A stretch of DNA of 64,000 nucleotides, from NCBI RefSeq assembly GCF_013282725.1, contig NZ_CP054043.1, positions 2,976,001 through 3,040,000 on the forward strand, given 5' to 3'. This document shows positions 16,972-26,798 of the stretch, piece after piece. Within the stretch, counting starts at the first letter, position 1, and each line of letters opens with the position of its first letter. The notes beneath the pieces were generated by a model that was not told the DNA's origin, made no database searches, and was given only the letters and a program-made list of their open reading frames with translations. The position numbers and the translations under genes are program-made. This DNA comes from Yersinia mollaretii ATCC 43969. GTDB taxonomy: Bacteria; Pseudomonadota; Gammaproteobacteria; Enterobacterales; Enterobacteriaceae.

Positions 16972-18130
16972 TCTGACGGTGAGTGACCCTCAAGAGCGGC
17001 AAAACGCGCCACTCGACAGCATTTGGCATAACGGCAAACAGTACCGCAAGGGCTATACCACTGGCTCCTGCGCTACGGCAGCAGCGAAAGTGGCGGCGTT
17101 AATGGTACTGCGCCAGCAAGTGATTGATCAGGTAGCCATTGTCACTCCCTCCGGCATCAGCTTGAGCCTGAATGTCGAGCAGCCGCTGATTGAGGGGCAG
17201 CAAGCCACGGCGGCGATCCGCAAAGATGGCGGTGATGATGTTGATGCCACCCACGGCATGTTGATTTTTGCTCGCGTCACCCTCACCGAACAGACCGAGA
17301 TCACCCTGCGCGGCGGGGAAGGGGTGGGCACCGTCACCCGCAAAGGCATTGGCCTGCCAGTGGGCAGTTCCGCCATTAATCGCACCCCACGCCAGACCAT
17401 CGAGGCCGCCGTGCGCGAGGTGATCGGGCCGTTACGCGGCGCAGCGGTAGAGATCTTTGCGCCCGAAGGGGAAGAGCGGGCGAAGAAAACCTACAACGGG
17501 CGGCTGGGGATTCTCGGCGGCATCTCCATCATCGGCACCACGGGCATTGTTACGCCGATGTCGGAGGAGAGCTGGAAACGCTCACTGGCACTGGAGTTGG
17601 AGATGAAACGGGCGGCGGGGGAAGATCGTGTGATTCTGGTGCCGGGTAACCACGGCGAGCGCTTTGTCCGCGAACATTTGGGCTTGGATAGCCAGCGGGT
17701 GGTCACCATGAGCAACTTTGTTGGTTACATGCTGCAAGAGACGGTGCGACTGGGTTTTCGCCGCGTGCTGTTGGTGGGGCATCCCGGCAAATTGGTCAAA
17801 GTCGCCGCTGGCATCTTCCACACCCACAGCCATATTGCCGACGGGCGCATGGAGACGCTGGTGGCAAATCTGGCCCTGATGGGTGCACCCCATGCGCTGT
17901 TAGTTGAGGTTAATCAGTGTGATACCACCGAGGCCGCCATGGAGCTGATTGCTGAGCAGGGCTGGCAGGGGGTCTACACCCGCATCGCGGAGCGCATTTG
18001 TGAGCGCATTAGCGAAATGATGCGTTTCTCCGTTAACCCGCCGCAGTGCGACGCCATTTTATTCTCTTTCGATAACCAAGTGCTGGGCAGCAACCGACCA
18101 CTGGATGAGATTCTGGAGGCGCAACGATGA
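16964..18130 (+). CDS. cbiD: Cobalt-precorrin-5B C1-methyltransferase
   Basis: Methylates C1 of the contracting corrin ring with S-adenosylmethionine in the anaerobic pathway. 388 residues. The signature [18 protein letters not shown] lies near residue 27, followed by [18 protein letters not shown] and [14 protein letters not shown]. Start at ATG 16964, within the end of cbiC, because the family N terminus is short and this gives the expected length. CbiD is unrelated to the tetrapyrrole-methylase family used for the other methylations in this operon. Confidence 0.95.
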   Translation: MSDLTVSDPQERQNAPLDSIWHNGKQYRKGYTTGSCATAAAKVAALMVLRQQVIDQVAIVTPSGISLSLNVEQPLIEGQQATAAIRKDGGDDVDATHGMLIFARVTLTEQTEITLRGGEGVGTVTRKGIGLPVGSSAINRTPRQTIEAAVREVIGPLRGAAVEIFAPEGEERAKKTYNGRLGILGGISIIGTTGIVTPMSEESWKRSLALELEMKRAAGEDRVILVPGNHGERFVREHLGLDSQRVVTMSNFVGYMLQETVRLGFRRVLLVGHPGKLVKVAAGIFHTHSHIADGRMETLVANLALMGAPHALLVEVNQCDTTEAAMELIAEQGWQGVYTRIAERICERISEMMRFSVNPPQCDAILFSFDNQVLGSNRPLDEILEAQR

Positions 18131-18729
18131 TTATCGTCGTGGGCATTGGCCCCGGTGATACCCAATACCTCACCCCCAATGCATTGCAGGCGATTGATTG
18201 CGCCGAGGTGCTGGTGGGCGGCAAACGCCATCTGGCGACCTTCAGCAGTGATGGCCGCGAAAGCCGCCTGCTGGATGCGGATCTGCTGGGGCTATTGGAG
18301 TGGCTGGACAGCAACAAAGATCGCGCCATTGTGGTGCTGGCCTCCGGCGACCCGCTGCTGTATGGCATCGGCAAACTGCTGGCGGCGAATTTTAGCGCCG
18401 ACCAACTGCAAATTGTCCCCGGCATCAGCGCGATTCAATATCTGTGCGCCAAAGTGGCACTGGATATGAATGACCTTTTCCTCACCAGCAGCCATGGGCG
18501 AGCGCCCGATTTTGACTGGATCTTCCAGCACGACAAAGTGGCGATGGTGACTGACGGCACGATCGGCCCGCGCGCCATTGCTGATGCGCTGCATCAACGC
18601 GGCCTTGCCCGCACCCTGATTATTGGTGAAAACCTCTCCCAACCCAATGAACGCATTCACCGCCTGTCGGTGGATCAAGTGGCGGCCCGTTACGAGATGA
18701 ATGTGGTGGTGATCCTCAATGAGAGATGA
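18127..18729 (+). CDS. cbiE: Cobalt-precorrin-7 C5-methyltransferase
   Basis: A 200-residue tetrapyrrole methylase that methylates C5. It starts [17 protein letters not shown], the usual family N terminus with the GIGPGD loop, and contains [13 protein letters not shown] at about residue 75, the SAM-binding region. Works in sequence with CbiT, encoded immediately after; in many organisms the two are fused as CobL. Start overlaps the cbiD stop (ATGA) and the end overlaps cbiT by 11 bases. Confidence 0.95.
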   Translation: MIIVVGIGPGDTQYLTPNALQAIDCAEVLVGGKRHLATFSSDGRESRLLDADLLGLLEWLDSNKDRAIVVLASGDPLLYGIGKLLAANFSADQLQIVPGISAIQYLCAKVALDMNDLFLTSSHGRAPDFDWIFQHDKVAMVTDGTIGPRAIADALHQRGLARTLIIGENLSQPNERIHRLSVDQVAARYEMNVVVILNER

Positions 18730-19303
18730 GCTTTTTATTCGCGAACAAAATGTACACGGGCGAACCGTGCCGATGACCAAAGAGGCGGTGCGCGCGCTGG
18801 CACTGGAACGGCTGGAGTTACCCGGTGCGACTCACCTGATTGATGTTGGCGCGGGGACGGGCAGTGTGGCGCTGGAAGCGGCACTGCGCTTTCCCGATTT
18901 ACGGGTGACGGCCATTGAGCGCAATCCGGCGGCACTGGCGCTGATTCACGAAAACCGCCAGCGGCTAGGGTGCCACCATGTGGAGATCATCGCGGGTGTG
19001 GCTCCGTTGCCACTGCCCCATAGCGCGGATGCCATTTTTATCGGCGGCAGCGGCGGCCATTTGACCGCACTGATCGACTGGGCGCTGATGATGCTCAACC
19101 CGGATGGGCGTCTGGTGCTGACCTTTATTCTGCTCAATAACCTCAATGAGGCATTGAATCACCTACAGACCTGCGCCGTCAGCCAACTGGATTGCGTGCA
19201 GTTGCAACTCGCCAATCTGACGCCGCTGGGCAGCGGACACTATTTTAAACCGAATAATCCTACTTATCTTATTTCCTGCCACAAGGAGGCGCGCCATGTC
19301 TGA
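18719..19303 (+). CDS. cbiT: Cobalt-precorrin-6B C15-methyltransferase (decarboxylating)
   Basis: A 194-residue class I methyltransferase that methylates C15 and removes the C12 acetate carboxylate. The Rossmann motif [15 protein letters not shown] lies at about residue 41, with AIERNPAAL following as the SAM-ribose segment, and an IFIGGSGG motif at about residue 103. Overlaps cbiE at the start and cbiF by 8 bases at the end, consistent with tight coupling. Confidence 0.95.
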   Translation: MRDELFIREQNVHGRTVPMTKEAVRALALERLELPGATHLIDVGAGTGSVALEAALRFPDLRVTAIERNPAALALIHENRQRLGCHHVEIIAGVAPLPLPHSADAIFIGGSGGHLTALIDWALMMLNPDGRLVLTFILLNNLNEALNHLQTCAVSQLDCVQLQLANLTPLGSGHYFKPNNPTYLISCHKEARHV

Positions 19304-20117
19304 GTATCCTAATACCGCGACCCAAAATACCGTGCAACGCGATCTCGTCCAGCCATGGGATACACAAAAAGTGTGGTTTGTCGGGGCCGGGCCAGGCGAC
19401 AAAGAGCTGATCACGCTGAAGGGCTACCGCTTGCTGCAACAGGCGCAGGTGGTTATCTATGCTGGCTCCCTGATCAATACCGAGCTGCTGGAGTACTGCT
19501 CGCCACAGGCAGAGTGCCACGACAGCGCGGGCCTGAATCTGGCTCAGATCATCGCACTGATGGTCGAGGGAGTGCAGGCGGGCAAGTTGGTGGTGCGGCT
19601 GCAAACCGGAGACCTCTCACTCTACGGCTCGATTCGCGAGCAGGGCGAAGTCTTGGGTGAGCATGGCATTGGCTTTGTGTCGGTGCCGGGGGTCAGTGCT
19701 TTCTTGGGGGCGGCGGCACAACTGGGAGTGGAGTACACCGTGCCGGAAGTGGCGCAGAGCCTGATTATCACCCGCATCGAAGGGCGCACACCAATGCCGC
19801 CGCTGGAGCAGTTGGAAGCCTTCGCCGCCCACCAAACCTCAATGGCGATTTTCCTCTCGGTGCAAGAGGTGGATCGTGTGGCTGAGCGCTTAATTGCCGG
19901 CGGTTATCCCGCCACCACGCCAGTGGCAGTGGTCTACAAAGCCACTTGGGCGGAGAGCCGCACCGTGCGCGGCACTCTGACTGACATTGCCGAGTTGGTG
20001 CGGGCGGCAGCAATCAATAAAACCGCACTGATTTTGGTGGGAGCCTTTTTGGGCGATGAGTACCACTACTCCAAACTCTATGACGCGGGGTTCAGCCATG
20101 AATACCGTCAAGCCTGA
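19296..20117 (+). CDS. cbiF: Cobalt-precorrin-4 C11-methyltransferase
   Basis: A 273-residue tetrapyrrole methylase acting on C11. The fold starts with [18 protein letters not shown] at about residue 26, and includes [19 protein letters not shown] and [11 protein letters not shown]. There is an N-terminal extension of about 20 residues compared with the 257-residue Salmonella protein. The last 20 bases overlap the start of cbiG. Confidence 0.95.
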   Translation: MSEYPNTATQNTVQRDLVQPWDTQKVWFVGAGPGDKELITLKGYRLLQQAQVVIYAGSLINTELLEYCSPQAECHDSAGLNLAQIIALMVEGVQAGKLVVRLQTGDLSLYGSIREQGEVLGEHGIGFVSVPGVSAFLGAAAQLGVEYTVPEVAQSLIITRIEGRTPMPPLEQLEAFAAHQTSMAIFLSVQEVDRVAERLIAGGYPATTPVAVVYKATWAESRTVRGTLTDIAELVRAAAINKTALILVGAFLGDEYHYSKLYDAGFSHEYRQA

Positions 20118-21168
20118 GTCGATCGCGGTATTTTGCCTGACCCCCGGCGGGGTGCGGCTGGCGCGGCGCTTGCAAACCCACTTACCGCTGACCTGTTTCA
20201 CCAGTGACAAACTGCTGGAGCCGGGCTTTCTGCCCTTCACGGGCACTTTTGGCGAGACGATGCGCGAGGCGTTTAAGCACTACTCGGCGCTGGTGGTGGT
20301 CGGTGCCATTGGCCTGACGGTGCGGGTGATCGCGCCACTGGTCAAAGACAAAATGAGCGACCCGGCGGTGGTGGTGATTGATGAGCGCGGCCAGCACGTC
20401 ATCAGTTTGCTCTCCGGCCATGTCGGCGGCGCGAACACACTTACTCGCTATTTGGCGGGCATTTTGGGGGCCGATCCGGTGATTACCACCGCCACTGACG
20501 TCAACGAGATGGCGGCACTGGACACACTGGCAAACCAGTTGGATGCCGAAATGCAGGATTTTCGTCACGCGGTCAAAGTGGTCAATCAAATGCTGGTCAG
20601 CCACCAACAAGTGGGGCTGTGGTGGGACACGCCACTGCGAGCCGAATGTGCGCGCTGCGACACCCGAGGCTTCGTTCCGGTTGAGTCACTGGATGATTTG
20701 CCGCCACTGGACGCCTTAGTCTGCATCACCCTGCGCGACACTCTGCCGCTCAGCGCCGAGCAACAACTCGCCTTGCCGGTCTACAAGCTGGTGCCGCGCC
20801 GCGTGGTGGCGGGGATTGGTTGCCGCCGCGCCACTTCGCTGCAAACGCTGGTGGAGCTGCTGCAACAGCAAATGGCAGAAAATCACTTTGACCTCATGGC
20901 ACTGCGGGCCATTGGCAGTGTCACCATCAAGAAAGATGAACCCGCGCTCCATCAGCTCGCACAGTGCTGGCGCGTGCCCTTCGAACTGTTCAGCGTCGGC
21001 GAACTGAGCCGCCATGAACAGCGTTTCCCTGCTTCTGAATTTGTCCGCCAAACGGTGGGTGTCGGTAGCGTTTCACAACCGGTCGCCTGGCTGATGAGCG
21101 ACGGTAAATTGGTTGGCAATACTCTGCGTCAGCAGGGCGTCACCATCACTCTGGGAGTATCGCATTAA
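20098..21168 (+). CDS. cbiG: Cobalt-precorrin-5A hydrolase
   Basis: Opens the delta-lactone ring of cobalt-precorrin-5A and releases acetaldehyde. 356 residues from ATG 20098 ([18 protein letters not shown]); Salmonella CbiG has 351. Seen motifs are [30 protein letters not shown] at about residue 102 and [10 protein letters not shown] at about residue 240, all typical of the family. A longer upstream frame inside cbiF is not supported. Stop and cbiH start overlap (TAATG). Confidence 0.94.
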   Translation: MNTVKPESIAVFCLTPGGVRLARRLQTHLPLTCFTSDKLLEPGFLPFTGTFGETMREAFKHYSALVVVGAIGLTVRVIAPLVKDKMSDPAVVVIDERGQHVISLLSGHVGGANTLTRYLAGILGADPVITTATDVNEMAALDTLANQLDAEMQDFRHAVKVVNQMLVSHQQVGLWWDTPLRAECARCDTRGFVPVESLDDLPPLDALVCITLRDTLPLSAEQQLALPVYKLVPRRVVAGIGCRRATSLQTLVELLQQQMAENHFDLMALRAIGSVTIKKDEPALHQLAQCWRVPFELFSVGELSRHEQRFPASEFVRQTVGVGSVSQPVAWLMSDGKLVGNTLRQQGVTITLGVSH

Positions 21169-21893
21169 TGTTAACCGTGATTGGCATCGGGCCGGGCAGT
21201 GAATCGATGATGACTCAGGAGGCCATAGCGGCGATCCAAGAGGCGGAAATTATCGTCGGCTATAAAACCTACACCCATCTGGTCAAGTCGATGACCCAAG
21301 ATAAGCAGGTAATCAAAACCGGCATGTGCAAAGAGATTGAGCGCTGTCAGGCGGCGATTGATCTGGCGCTGGCGGGTCATAAGGTGGCGCTGATCAGCAG
21401 TGGCGATGCTGGTATTTATGGTATGGCGGGGCTGGTGCTGGAGTTGGTTACCCAACAGCAATTGGAATTAGAAGTGCGGCTGGTGGCGGGGATCACCGCC
21501 AGTATCGCGGCAGCTTCGTTACTCGGCGCACCGCTGATGCATGATTTCTGTCATATCAGCCTAAGTGATTTGATGACCCCGTGGGCGGTGATTGAAAAAC
21601 GCATTATTGCCGCTGCGCAGGCGGATTTTGTCATCTGCTTCTATAACCCCCGCAGTCGGGGCCGCGAAGGGCATCTGGCACGCGCATTTGAGTTAATGCT
21701 GCCGTGGAAAAAAGCCGAAACGCCCGTGGGCGTAGTAAAAGCCGCTGGGCGTAAAAAGCAGGAGAAATGGCTCACCACCTTGGGTGAGATGGATTTCGAG
21801 CCAGTGGACATGACCAGCTTGGTGATTGTCGGTAATCAGGCCACTTATTGCCGCAATGGGCTGATGATCACCCCTCGCGGGTATTCGCTATGA
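21168..21893 (+). CDS. cbiH: Cobalt-precorrin-3 (cobalt-factor III) C17-methyltransferase
   Basis: A 241-residue tetrapyrrole methylase that methylates C17 and triggers ring contraction. Starts [16 protein letters not shown], with SSGDAGIYGMAGL at about residue 77 and CFYNPRSRGR at about residue 157. The stop TGA is inside an ATGA from which a six-codon minicistron runs to the cbiJ start, created by a short tandem duplication. Confidence 0.95.
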   Translation: MLTVIGIGPGSESMMTQEAIAAIQEAEIIVGYKTYTHLVKSMTQDKQVIKTGMCKEIERCQAAIDLALAGHKVALISSGDAGIYGMAGLVLELVTQQQLELEVRLVAGITASIAAASLLGAPLMHDFCHISLSDLMTPWAVIEKRIIAAAQADFVICFYNPRSRGREGHLARAFELMLPWKKAETPVGVVKAAGRKKQEKWLTTLGEMDFEPVDMTSLVIVGNQATYCRNGLMITPRGYSL

Positions 21894-21911
21894 CAGGGCA
21901 TTCGCTATGAC
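21881..21911 (+). repeat. Tandem duplication at the cbiH-cbiJ junction creating a minicistron
   Basis: ATTCGCTATGAC occurs at 21883-21894 and again at 21900-21911. Each copy has an ATGA. The first TGA ends cbiH and the first ATG (21890) opens a six-codon frame (M-T-G-H-S-L) whose TGA overlaps the cbiJ ATG at 21907. Stop-start coupling is thus preserved at both ends. Confidence 0.85.
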
Positions 21912-22710
21912 TCAGCGCCACCCACCGATTCATCTGTTCGGCGGCACCAGTGATGCGCGGCTGATCTGCCAATTACTCGATGCGGCAGGCGAGCGCTATA
22001 GCTTGTCCGTCGCCACCGAGGCGGGCAAACAGTTGGCGGGGGAGATTCGCGGTGAAGTGATCATCGGGCGGATGGATGCGGCGGCGATGGCTGATTTTCT
22101 GACCGCCCGAGAGGTGTGCTGGGTGATTGATGCCTCGCACCCCTATGCCGATCTGCTCAGTGACAATGTGGTTGCCGCCTGCGAACAGGCGAATGTGCCG
22201 ATGACCCGCTATCAGCGCCCGAGCGAGATTGACGCGCTTCATCATCCGCTGCTGCACAAAGTCGATAGTCTCGCGGCGGCCTGTGCGGTGGCTCAGAAAT
22301 TGGGGCCACGGGTGCTGCTCACCACTGGCAGCAAGCAGTTGGCCGAGTATCAGCGCGGGCTGAGTGGCAAAACGCTGTTGGCGCGGGTGTTGCCGACCGC
22401 CGAGGTGCTGAGTCAGTGCGAAGCGCTGGGGTTAGGGGTGGACAACATTATCGCGCTGCGCGGGCCATTTAGCGCGCCATTCAATCAGGCGCTGTATGAA
22501 TTTTGCCAGCCGGATGTGGTGATCACCAAGGAGTCCGGTGCGCAGGGGGGGTATCAAGAGAAAGTCGCCCCCTGTCTGGAGCTGAACATTCCCTGCATTG
22601 TGGTGCGCCGTCCGGCCTCCGTGGTGTTGGGCCGTCTCGGGCAGCAAGTGGCTTCATTCGATGAATTGACCCAGCATCTGACCCACTGGCAAGAACAACG
22701 AGGAGCATAA
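21907..22710 (+). CDS. cbiJ: Cobalt-precorrin-6A reductase
   Basis: Reduces cobalt-precorrin-6A with a nicotinamide cofactor. 267 residues, family length. The N terminus IHLFGGTSDARLICQLL holds the nucleotide-binding GGTSDAR loop; VIDASHPYA at about residue 77 and TTGSKQLAEY at about residue 139 are conserved. Start ATG 21907 overlaps the stop of the preceding minicistron. Precedes cbiK by 5 bases. Confidence 0.94.
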   Translation: MTQRHPPIHLFGGTSDARLICQLLDAAGERYSLSVATEAGKQLAGEIRGEVIIGRMDAAAMADFLTAREVCWVIDASHPYADLLSDNVVAACEQANVPMTRYQRPSEIDALHHPLLHKVDSLAAACAVAQKLGPRVLLTTGSKQLAEYQRGLSGKTLLARVLPTAEVLSQCEALGLGVDNIIALRGPFSAPFNQALYEFCQPDVVITKESGAQGGYQEKVAPCLELNIPCIVVRRPASVVLGRLGQQVASFDELTQHLTHWQEQRGA

Positions 22711-22715
22711 ATAAA

Positions 22716-23510
22716 ATGAAAAAAGCACTGTTGGTGATCAGTTTCGGCACCAGTTACGAACAGACCCGCCAGAAGAATATTGATGCCTGCGAGCAGCAAT
22801 TGGCTGCCGCCTACAGCGACCGTGATCTGTTCCGCGCCTTTACCTCGGAGATGATCATTCGCAAGCTGCGTAAACGCGATAGCCTGCTGATCAATAACCC
22901 GCGTGAAGCCCTAAAACAACTGGCTGAGCTGGGTTATCAGGATGTGGCAATTCAATCACTGCATGTGATCAATGGCGATGAATATGAAAAAGTCGCCAAT
23001 GAAGTGCGCGCCTTCAGTGACACTTTCCATCATCTGGTACTGGGCACACCGCTGTTAAGCAGCTTTGCTGATTACCAGCAGTTGATGCTGGCACTGCAAG
23101 CGCAAATGCCCGCTCTTGCGGCAGATGAGCGGGTGGTATTTATGGGGCATGGAGCCAGCCATTTCGCCTTCTCCGCCTATGCCTGCCTTGATCACCTGAT
23201 GACCTCACTGAACTTCCCCGCCTTGGTCGGCGCGGTGGAAAGCTACCCCGAAATCAGCCATATCATCACCCGCCTACAACAGCAGGGGGTGCGCAAAGTG
23301 CATCTGATGCCACTGATGCTGGTGGCTGGGGATCACGCCATCAACGACATGGCCTCTGACGAGCCGGACTCATGGCGCTCGCAGTTGGAAGCCGCAGGGA
23401 TTAGCGCCCAATCATGGCTGCAAGGATTAGGTGAAAACCCATTGATTCGCCAAATGTTCGTTGAACATCTGGATCACGCCTTACAACAAAAACAGCAGGA
23501 GGCAGCGTAA
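22716..23510 (+). CDS. cbiK: Sirohydrochlorin cobaltochelatase
   Basis: Inserts Co2+ into sirohydrochlorin, the entry step of the anaerobic B12 branch. 264 residues, as in Salmonella. Starts MKKALLVISFGTSYEQTRQK, with the metal-site histidines in VFMGHGASHFAFSAY (about residue 143) and MPLMLVAGDHAINDM (about residue 205). No signal peptide, so cytoplasmic. Ribosome site GAGGAG lies 10 bases before the ATG. Its TAA overlaps the cbiL ATG. Confidence 0.95.
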   Translation: MKKALLVISFGTSYEQTRQKNIDACEQQLAAAYSDRDLFRAFTSEMIIRKLRKRDSLLINNPREALKQLAELGYQDVAIQSLHVINGDEYEKVANEVRAFSDTFHHLVLGTPLLSSFADYQQLMLALQAQMPALAADERVVFMGHGASHFAFSAYACLDHLMTSLNFPALVGAVESYPEISHIITRLQQQGVRKVHLMPLMLVAGDHAINDMASDEPDSWRSQLEAAGISAQSWLQGLGENPLIRQMFVEHLDHALQQKQQEAA

Positions 23511-24220
23511 TGAGCGGCAGACTTTATGCCCTAGGTGTCGGCCCCGGAGCCAGTGATTTGATCACGGTGCGCGCCGCCCGAGTGATAGCCCAACTGGATG
23601 TGCTCTATGCCCCCGCTGGGCGCAAAGGGGGCGACAGTCTGGCGCTCTCTATCGTGCGCGAATACTTATCGCCCGCCACGGAAATTCGCACCTGCCACTT
23701 CCCGATGAGTGCAGATGATAGCGAAAAACAGGCGGTGTGGGATGAGGTGGCGCAACAGCTACAAAACGAAGTCGCCCAAGGGCGTCAGGTCGGCTTTATC
23801 ACCCTAGGCGACTCAATGCTATTCAGCACGTGGGTGTTTTTGCTGGAACGCATAGGCCGCCCTGATTGGTTAGAGATCGTGCCGGGGGTGACCTCCTTTG
23901 CTGCTATCGCGTCCCGTGCGGCACTGCCCTTGGCGATGGAGCAACAGTCGCTGGCGATTATGTCCTGCACTGCGCCGGAAGCCGAGTTGGAGCGGGCGCT
24001 GCGCGACCACGACTGCGTGGTATTGATGAAAGTGTATGGTCGCTTCGCCCGCATTCAGGCGCTGTTGGCCCGCTTAGACCTCTTCCCCCATGCGCTGTTG
24101 ATGTCGGAAGCCTCGCTGCCGGGGGAGGTGTGCTGGCGTCAATTGGATAGCATTGCTGCCGACCAGCCATTGCCCTATTTCTCCACCATTTTAGTGAATA
24201 AGCAGCAATACGTTAATTAA
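23510..24220 (+). CDS. cbiL: Cobalt-factor II C20-methyltransferase
   Basis: A 236-residue tetrapyrrole methylase that methylates C20. Starts MSGRLYALGVGPGASDLITV, contains TLGDSMLFSTW at about residue 99 and PGVTSFAAIASRA at about residue 124. Overlaps cbiK (TAATG). The last codons and the stop lie in the first copy of an 18-bp tandem repeat (24206-24241). Confidence 0.95.
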   Translation: MSGRLYALGVGPGASDLITVRAARVIAQLDVLYAPAGRKGGDSLALSIVREYLSPATEIRTCHFPMSADDSEKQAVWDEVAQQLQNEVAQGRQVGFITLGDSMLFSTWVFLLERIGRPDWLEIVPGVTSFAAIASRAALPLAMEQQSLAIMSCTAPEAELERALRDHDCVVLMKVYGRFARIQALLARLDLFPHALLMSEASLPGEVCWRQLDSIAADQPLPYFSTILVNKQQYVN

Positions 24221-24256
24221 GAACAATACGTTAATTAAGAACAAAGGGTTAATTAA
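24206..24256 (+). repeat. 18-bp tandem duplication at the 3' end of cbiL
   Basis: CAATACGTTAATTAAGAA is present at 24206-24223 and again at 24224-24241; a third, degenerate copy (CAAAGGGTTAATTAA) follows from 24242. The first copy contains the cbiL stop codon, so the added copies only lengthen the cbiL-cbiM spacer to 72 bases. Confidence 0.9.
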
Positions 24257-24292
24257 TTTTAAAAAACATCCCCAAATTAATTGGAGTTGCAA

Positions 24293-25024
24293 ATGGAAAG
24301 ACAGCTAAAAAAACTCTCATTTACCGGATTGGCGATGGCAATCCTGCTGACCATTGCCCCGAATGACGTTTTTGCCATGCACATTATGGAAGGTTTTTTG
24401 CCGCCGATGTGGGCGCTGGCTTGGTGGGTGCTGTTCCTGCCGTGCCTGTTTATGGGCTTGGTGCGCTTAAAGCAGATTGTCGCGGAAGACAGCAATCAGA
24501 AAGTGTTACTGGCTCTGTGTGGCGCTTTTATCTTCGTGCTCTCGGCGCTGAAAATTCCGTCCGTGACGGGGAGTTGCTCGCACCCCACAGGGGTTGGGCT
24601 GGCAGTGATTCTGTTCGGGCCAGTGGTGGTGGCAGTATTAGGGGCGATTGTACTGCTGTTCCAAGCACTGTTATTGGCGCACGGCGGGTTGACCACTCTG
24701 GGCGCGAATGGCATGTCGATGGCGGTGATTGGGCCGGTGGTGGGGTATCTGGTCTGGAAACTGGCCTGCAAAGCGGGGTTACGTCGTGATGTCGGTGTGT
24801 TCCTCTGTGCCATGCTGGCGGACTTAACCACCTACTTTGTCACCTCGGTACAGCTCGGATTGGCTTTCCCCGATCCGCAATTTGGTGTCAGTGGCTCGAT
24901 TATCAAATTTATGGGGGTGTTCTGCATTACCCAGATCCCGATTGCTATTGCTGAAGGTTTACTGACAGTGATGATTTACGACCAATTGACCAAACGCCAG
25001 CTTATCCATGCGGAGACTCACTAA
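24293..25024 (+). CDS. cbiM: Cobalt ECF transporter, substrate-specific component CbiM
   Basis: Membrane S-component that binds Co2+ for B12 synthesis; works with CbiN, CbiQ and CbiO. 243 residues. The N-terminal hydrophobic stretch ends ...VFA, followed by [12 protein letters not shown]; in this family the signal is removed so that Met-His of MHIMEG starts the mature protein and binds the metal. [17 protein letters not shown] is a conserved membrane loop. ATG 24293 is preceded by GGAG six bases away, so the TTG start 12 bases upstream is rejected. Confidence 0.95.
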   Translation: MERQLKKLSFTGLAMAILLTIAPNDVFAMHIMEGFLPPMWALAWWVLFLPCLFMGLVRLKQIVAEDSNQKVLLALCGAFIFVLSALKIPSVTGSCSHPTGVGLAVILFGPVVVAVLGAIVLLFQALLLAHGGLTTLGANGMSMAVIGPVVGYLVWKLACKAGLRRDVGVFLCAMLADLTTYFVTSVQLGLAFPDPQFGVSGSIIKFMGVFCITQIPIAIAEGLLTVMIYDQLTKRQLIHAETH

Positions 25025-25025
25025 C

Positions 25026-25307
25026 ATGAAAAAGACCCTTATCTTGCTGGCGATGGTGATCGCACTGGTGATCATGCCCTTCTTTATCAATCACGGCGGC
25101 GAATATGGCGGCTCGGATGGTGAGGCTGAAACCTTGATTCAGGTCACCGCTCCCCACTATAAACCGTGGTTCCAGCCGCTGTATGAACCGGCCAGCGGTG
25201 AAATTGAGAGCCTGCTGTTTACTCTGCAAGGTTCCATCGGTGCGGCGGTAATTTTCTATATCTTGGGCTACTACCGGGGGAAACGCGGTGAGCATGCTGG
25301 GGATTGA
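25026..25307 (+). CDS. cbiN: Cobalt ECF transporter auxiliary protein CbiN
   Basis: A 93-residue protein with two membrane spans (about residues 4-20 and 68-85) flanking a periplasmic loop that contains GGEYGGSDGEAE. It assists CbiM in cobalt transfer. The start is ATG 25026, one base after the cbiM stop; Salmonella CbiN is also 93 residues. It overlaps the cbiQ start by 20 bases. Confidence 0.95.
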   Translation: MKKTLILLAMVIALVIMPFFINHGGEYGGSDGEAETLIQVTAPHYKPWFQPLYEPASGEIESLLFTLQGSIGAAVIFYILGYYRGKRGEHAGD

Positions 25308-25971
25308 TAAGCTAAGTTATCAGAGCCGCTGGCGACAGGCCGATCCGATGGGAAAACTGCTGCTGTATGGGGTTTTCCTGCTGCTGGCGATGCTGAGTCC
25401 GCCGATGTATCAGGCGCTGCTGTTGCTGTTTATTGCCGGATTGACCTGCTATTTGCTGCGAGTTGGCCCGCGCCGCTATCTGCGCTGGCTGGCGATTCCG
25501 CTCTCCTTCCTGCTGGTGGGGTTGGTGACCATTGTGCTGTCGCTGGCTCGCCAACCGGAGAGCTTGTGGTGGGGAGTACAAATAGGCCACTGGTGGTTCG
25601 GCATCGATAAAATCGGCTTAGCCACCGCCAATCAAACACTGTGGCGCAGTCTGGCAGCGCTGGCGGCCACCTTCTGGTTTGTGCTCAACACGCCATTTCC
25701 GCAGTTGATTCAACTGTTGAAACGCTGCCATGCACCCCGTCTGCTCACTGAGCAGATCCTGCTGACTTGGCGTTTCATCTTTATTTTGATCGAGGAGGCG
25801 GCGGCGATTCGTCAGGCACAGTCACTGCGATTTGGCTATATCTCACTGCCGACGGGTTACCGCTCGCTGGCAATGCTGGTGGGTATGCTATTTACCCGCG
25901 TGATGATTCGCTATCAACAGATGGTCATCGCGCTGGATATGAAACTCTATCAGGGTGATTTTCACCTGTAA
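25288..25971 (+). CDS. cbiQ: Cobalt ECF transporter transmembrane component CbiQ
   Basis: The T-component that couples ATP hydrolysis by CbiO to cobalt uptake. About 227 residues, several membrane spans, family start MLGIDKLSYQSRW, and a coupling segment ending RQAQSLRFGY. The start may be GTG 25288, which has a GGGGGA ribosome site six bases upstream, or ATG 25294. It precedes cbiO by 11 bases. Confidence 0.94.
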   Translation: MSMLGIDKLSYQSRWRQADPMGKLLLYGVFLLLAMLSPPMYQALLLLFIAGLTCYLLRVGPRRYLRWLAIPLSFLLVGLVTIVLSLARQPESLWWGVQIGHWWFGIDKIGLATANQTLWRSLAALAATFWFVLNTPFPQLIQLLKRCHAPRLLTEQILLTWRFIFILIEEAAAIRQAQSLRFGYISLPTGYRSLAMLVGMLFTRVMIRYQQMVIALDMKLYQGDFHL

Positions 25972-25982
25972 GGCAGGATCTG

Positions 25983-26798
25983 ATGTTAGCCACCCGACAC
26001 TTAAATTTCAGCTATCAAGATGAGCAGGTATTGCATGATTTGACGCTGGATTTCAGTCAGCATGCAGTCACTGGTATTTTGGGGGCCAATGGTTGCGGCA
26101 AATCTACGCTGTTTATGAATTTGACGGGCATTCTGCAACCGCAGCAGGGGGCGGTGCTGTGGCAAGAGGAGCCGCTCAGCTACAAAAAAGCCAGCCTGCG
26201 GGCACTACGCCAGCGGGTAACCACGGTATTTCAAGATCCCGAACAGCAGATTTTTTATACCGATATCGACAGTGATATTGCTTTCAGTTTGCGCAATCTG
26301 GGGATGCCGGAGGCGCTCATTGCTGAGCGGGTGGATCGGGCGCTGACCTTGGTGGATGCGCAGAGTTTTCGCCACAAATCGATCCAGCACCTAAGCCACG
26401 GTCAGAAAAAACGGGTGGCGATTGCCGGGGCGCTGGTGATGGAAGCGGAGTATCTGTTACTGGATGAACCGACCGCCGGACTCGACCCCGCGGGCCGCCA
26501 GCATATGATTACTCTCATTGAGCGCATTGTGGCGGAGGGAAAACGAGTTATTCTATCCAGCCATGATATCGACCTGATTTATAAGGTTTGTGACTATCTT
26601 TATGTGCTCTCTCATGGGCACCTGATGATTGCCGGAGAGACCACCGAGGTGTTCCTGCAACAGGATAAACTGCAAGCTGCGGGGCTGGTTCAGCCGTGGC
26701 TGGTCAAAATGCACACTGAGCTAGGCTTGCCGCTGTGCAAAACCGAAGAACAACTTTTTGCGCTGATGCGTCAGCGTGAAGCGGAGGAGAGGCGATGA
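25983..26798 (+). CDS. cbiO: Cobalt ECF transporter ATPase CbiO
   Basis: A 271-residue ABC ATPase energising cobalt import. Walker [10 protein letters not shown] at about residue 33, Q-loop [10 protein letters not shown], signature LSHGQKKR at about residue 138 and Walker [14 protein letters not shown] at about residue 156, then the switch His in SSHDIDLI. The stop overlaps the cbiP ATG (ATGA). Confidence 0.96.
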   Translation: MLATRHLNFSYQDEQVLHDLTLDFSQHAVTGILGANGCGKSTLFMNLTGILQPQQGAVLWQEEPLSYKKASLRALRQRVTTVFQDPEQQIFYTDIDSDIAFSLRNLGMPEALIAERVDRALTLVDAQSFRHKSIQHLSHGQKKRVAIAGALVMEAEYLLLDEPTAGLDPAGRQHMITLIERIVAEGKRVILSSHDIDLIYKVCDYLYVLSHGHLMIAGETTEVFLQQDKLQAAGLVQPWLVKMHTELGLPLCKTEEQLFALMRQREAEERR

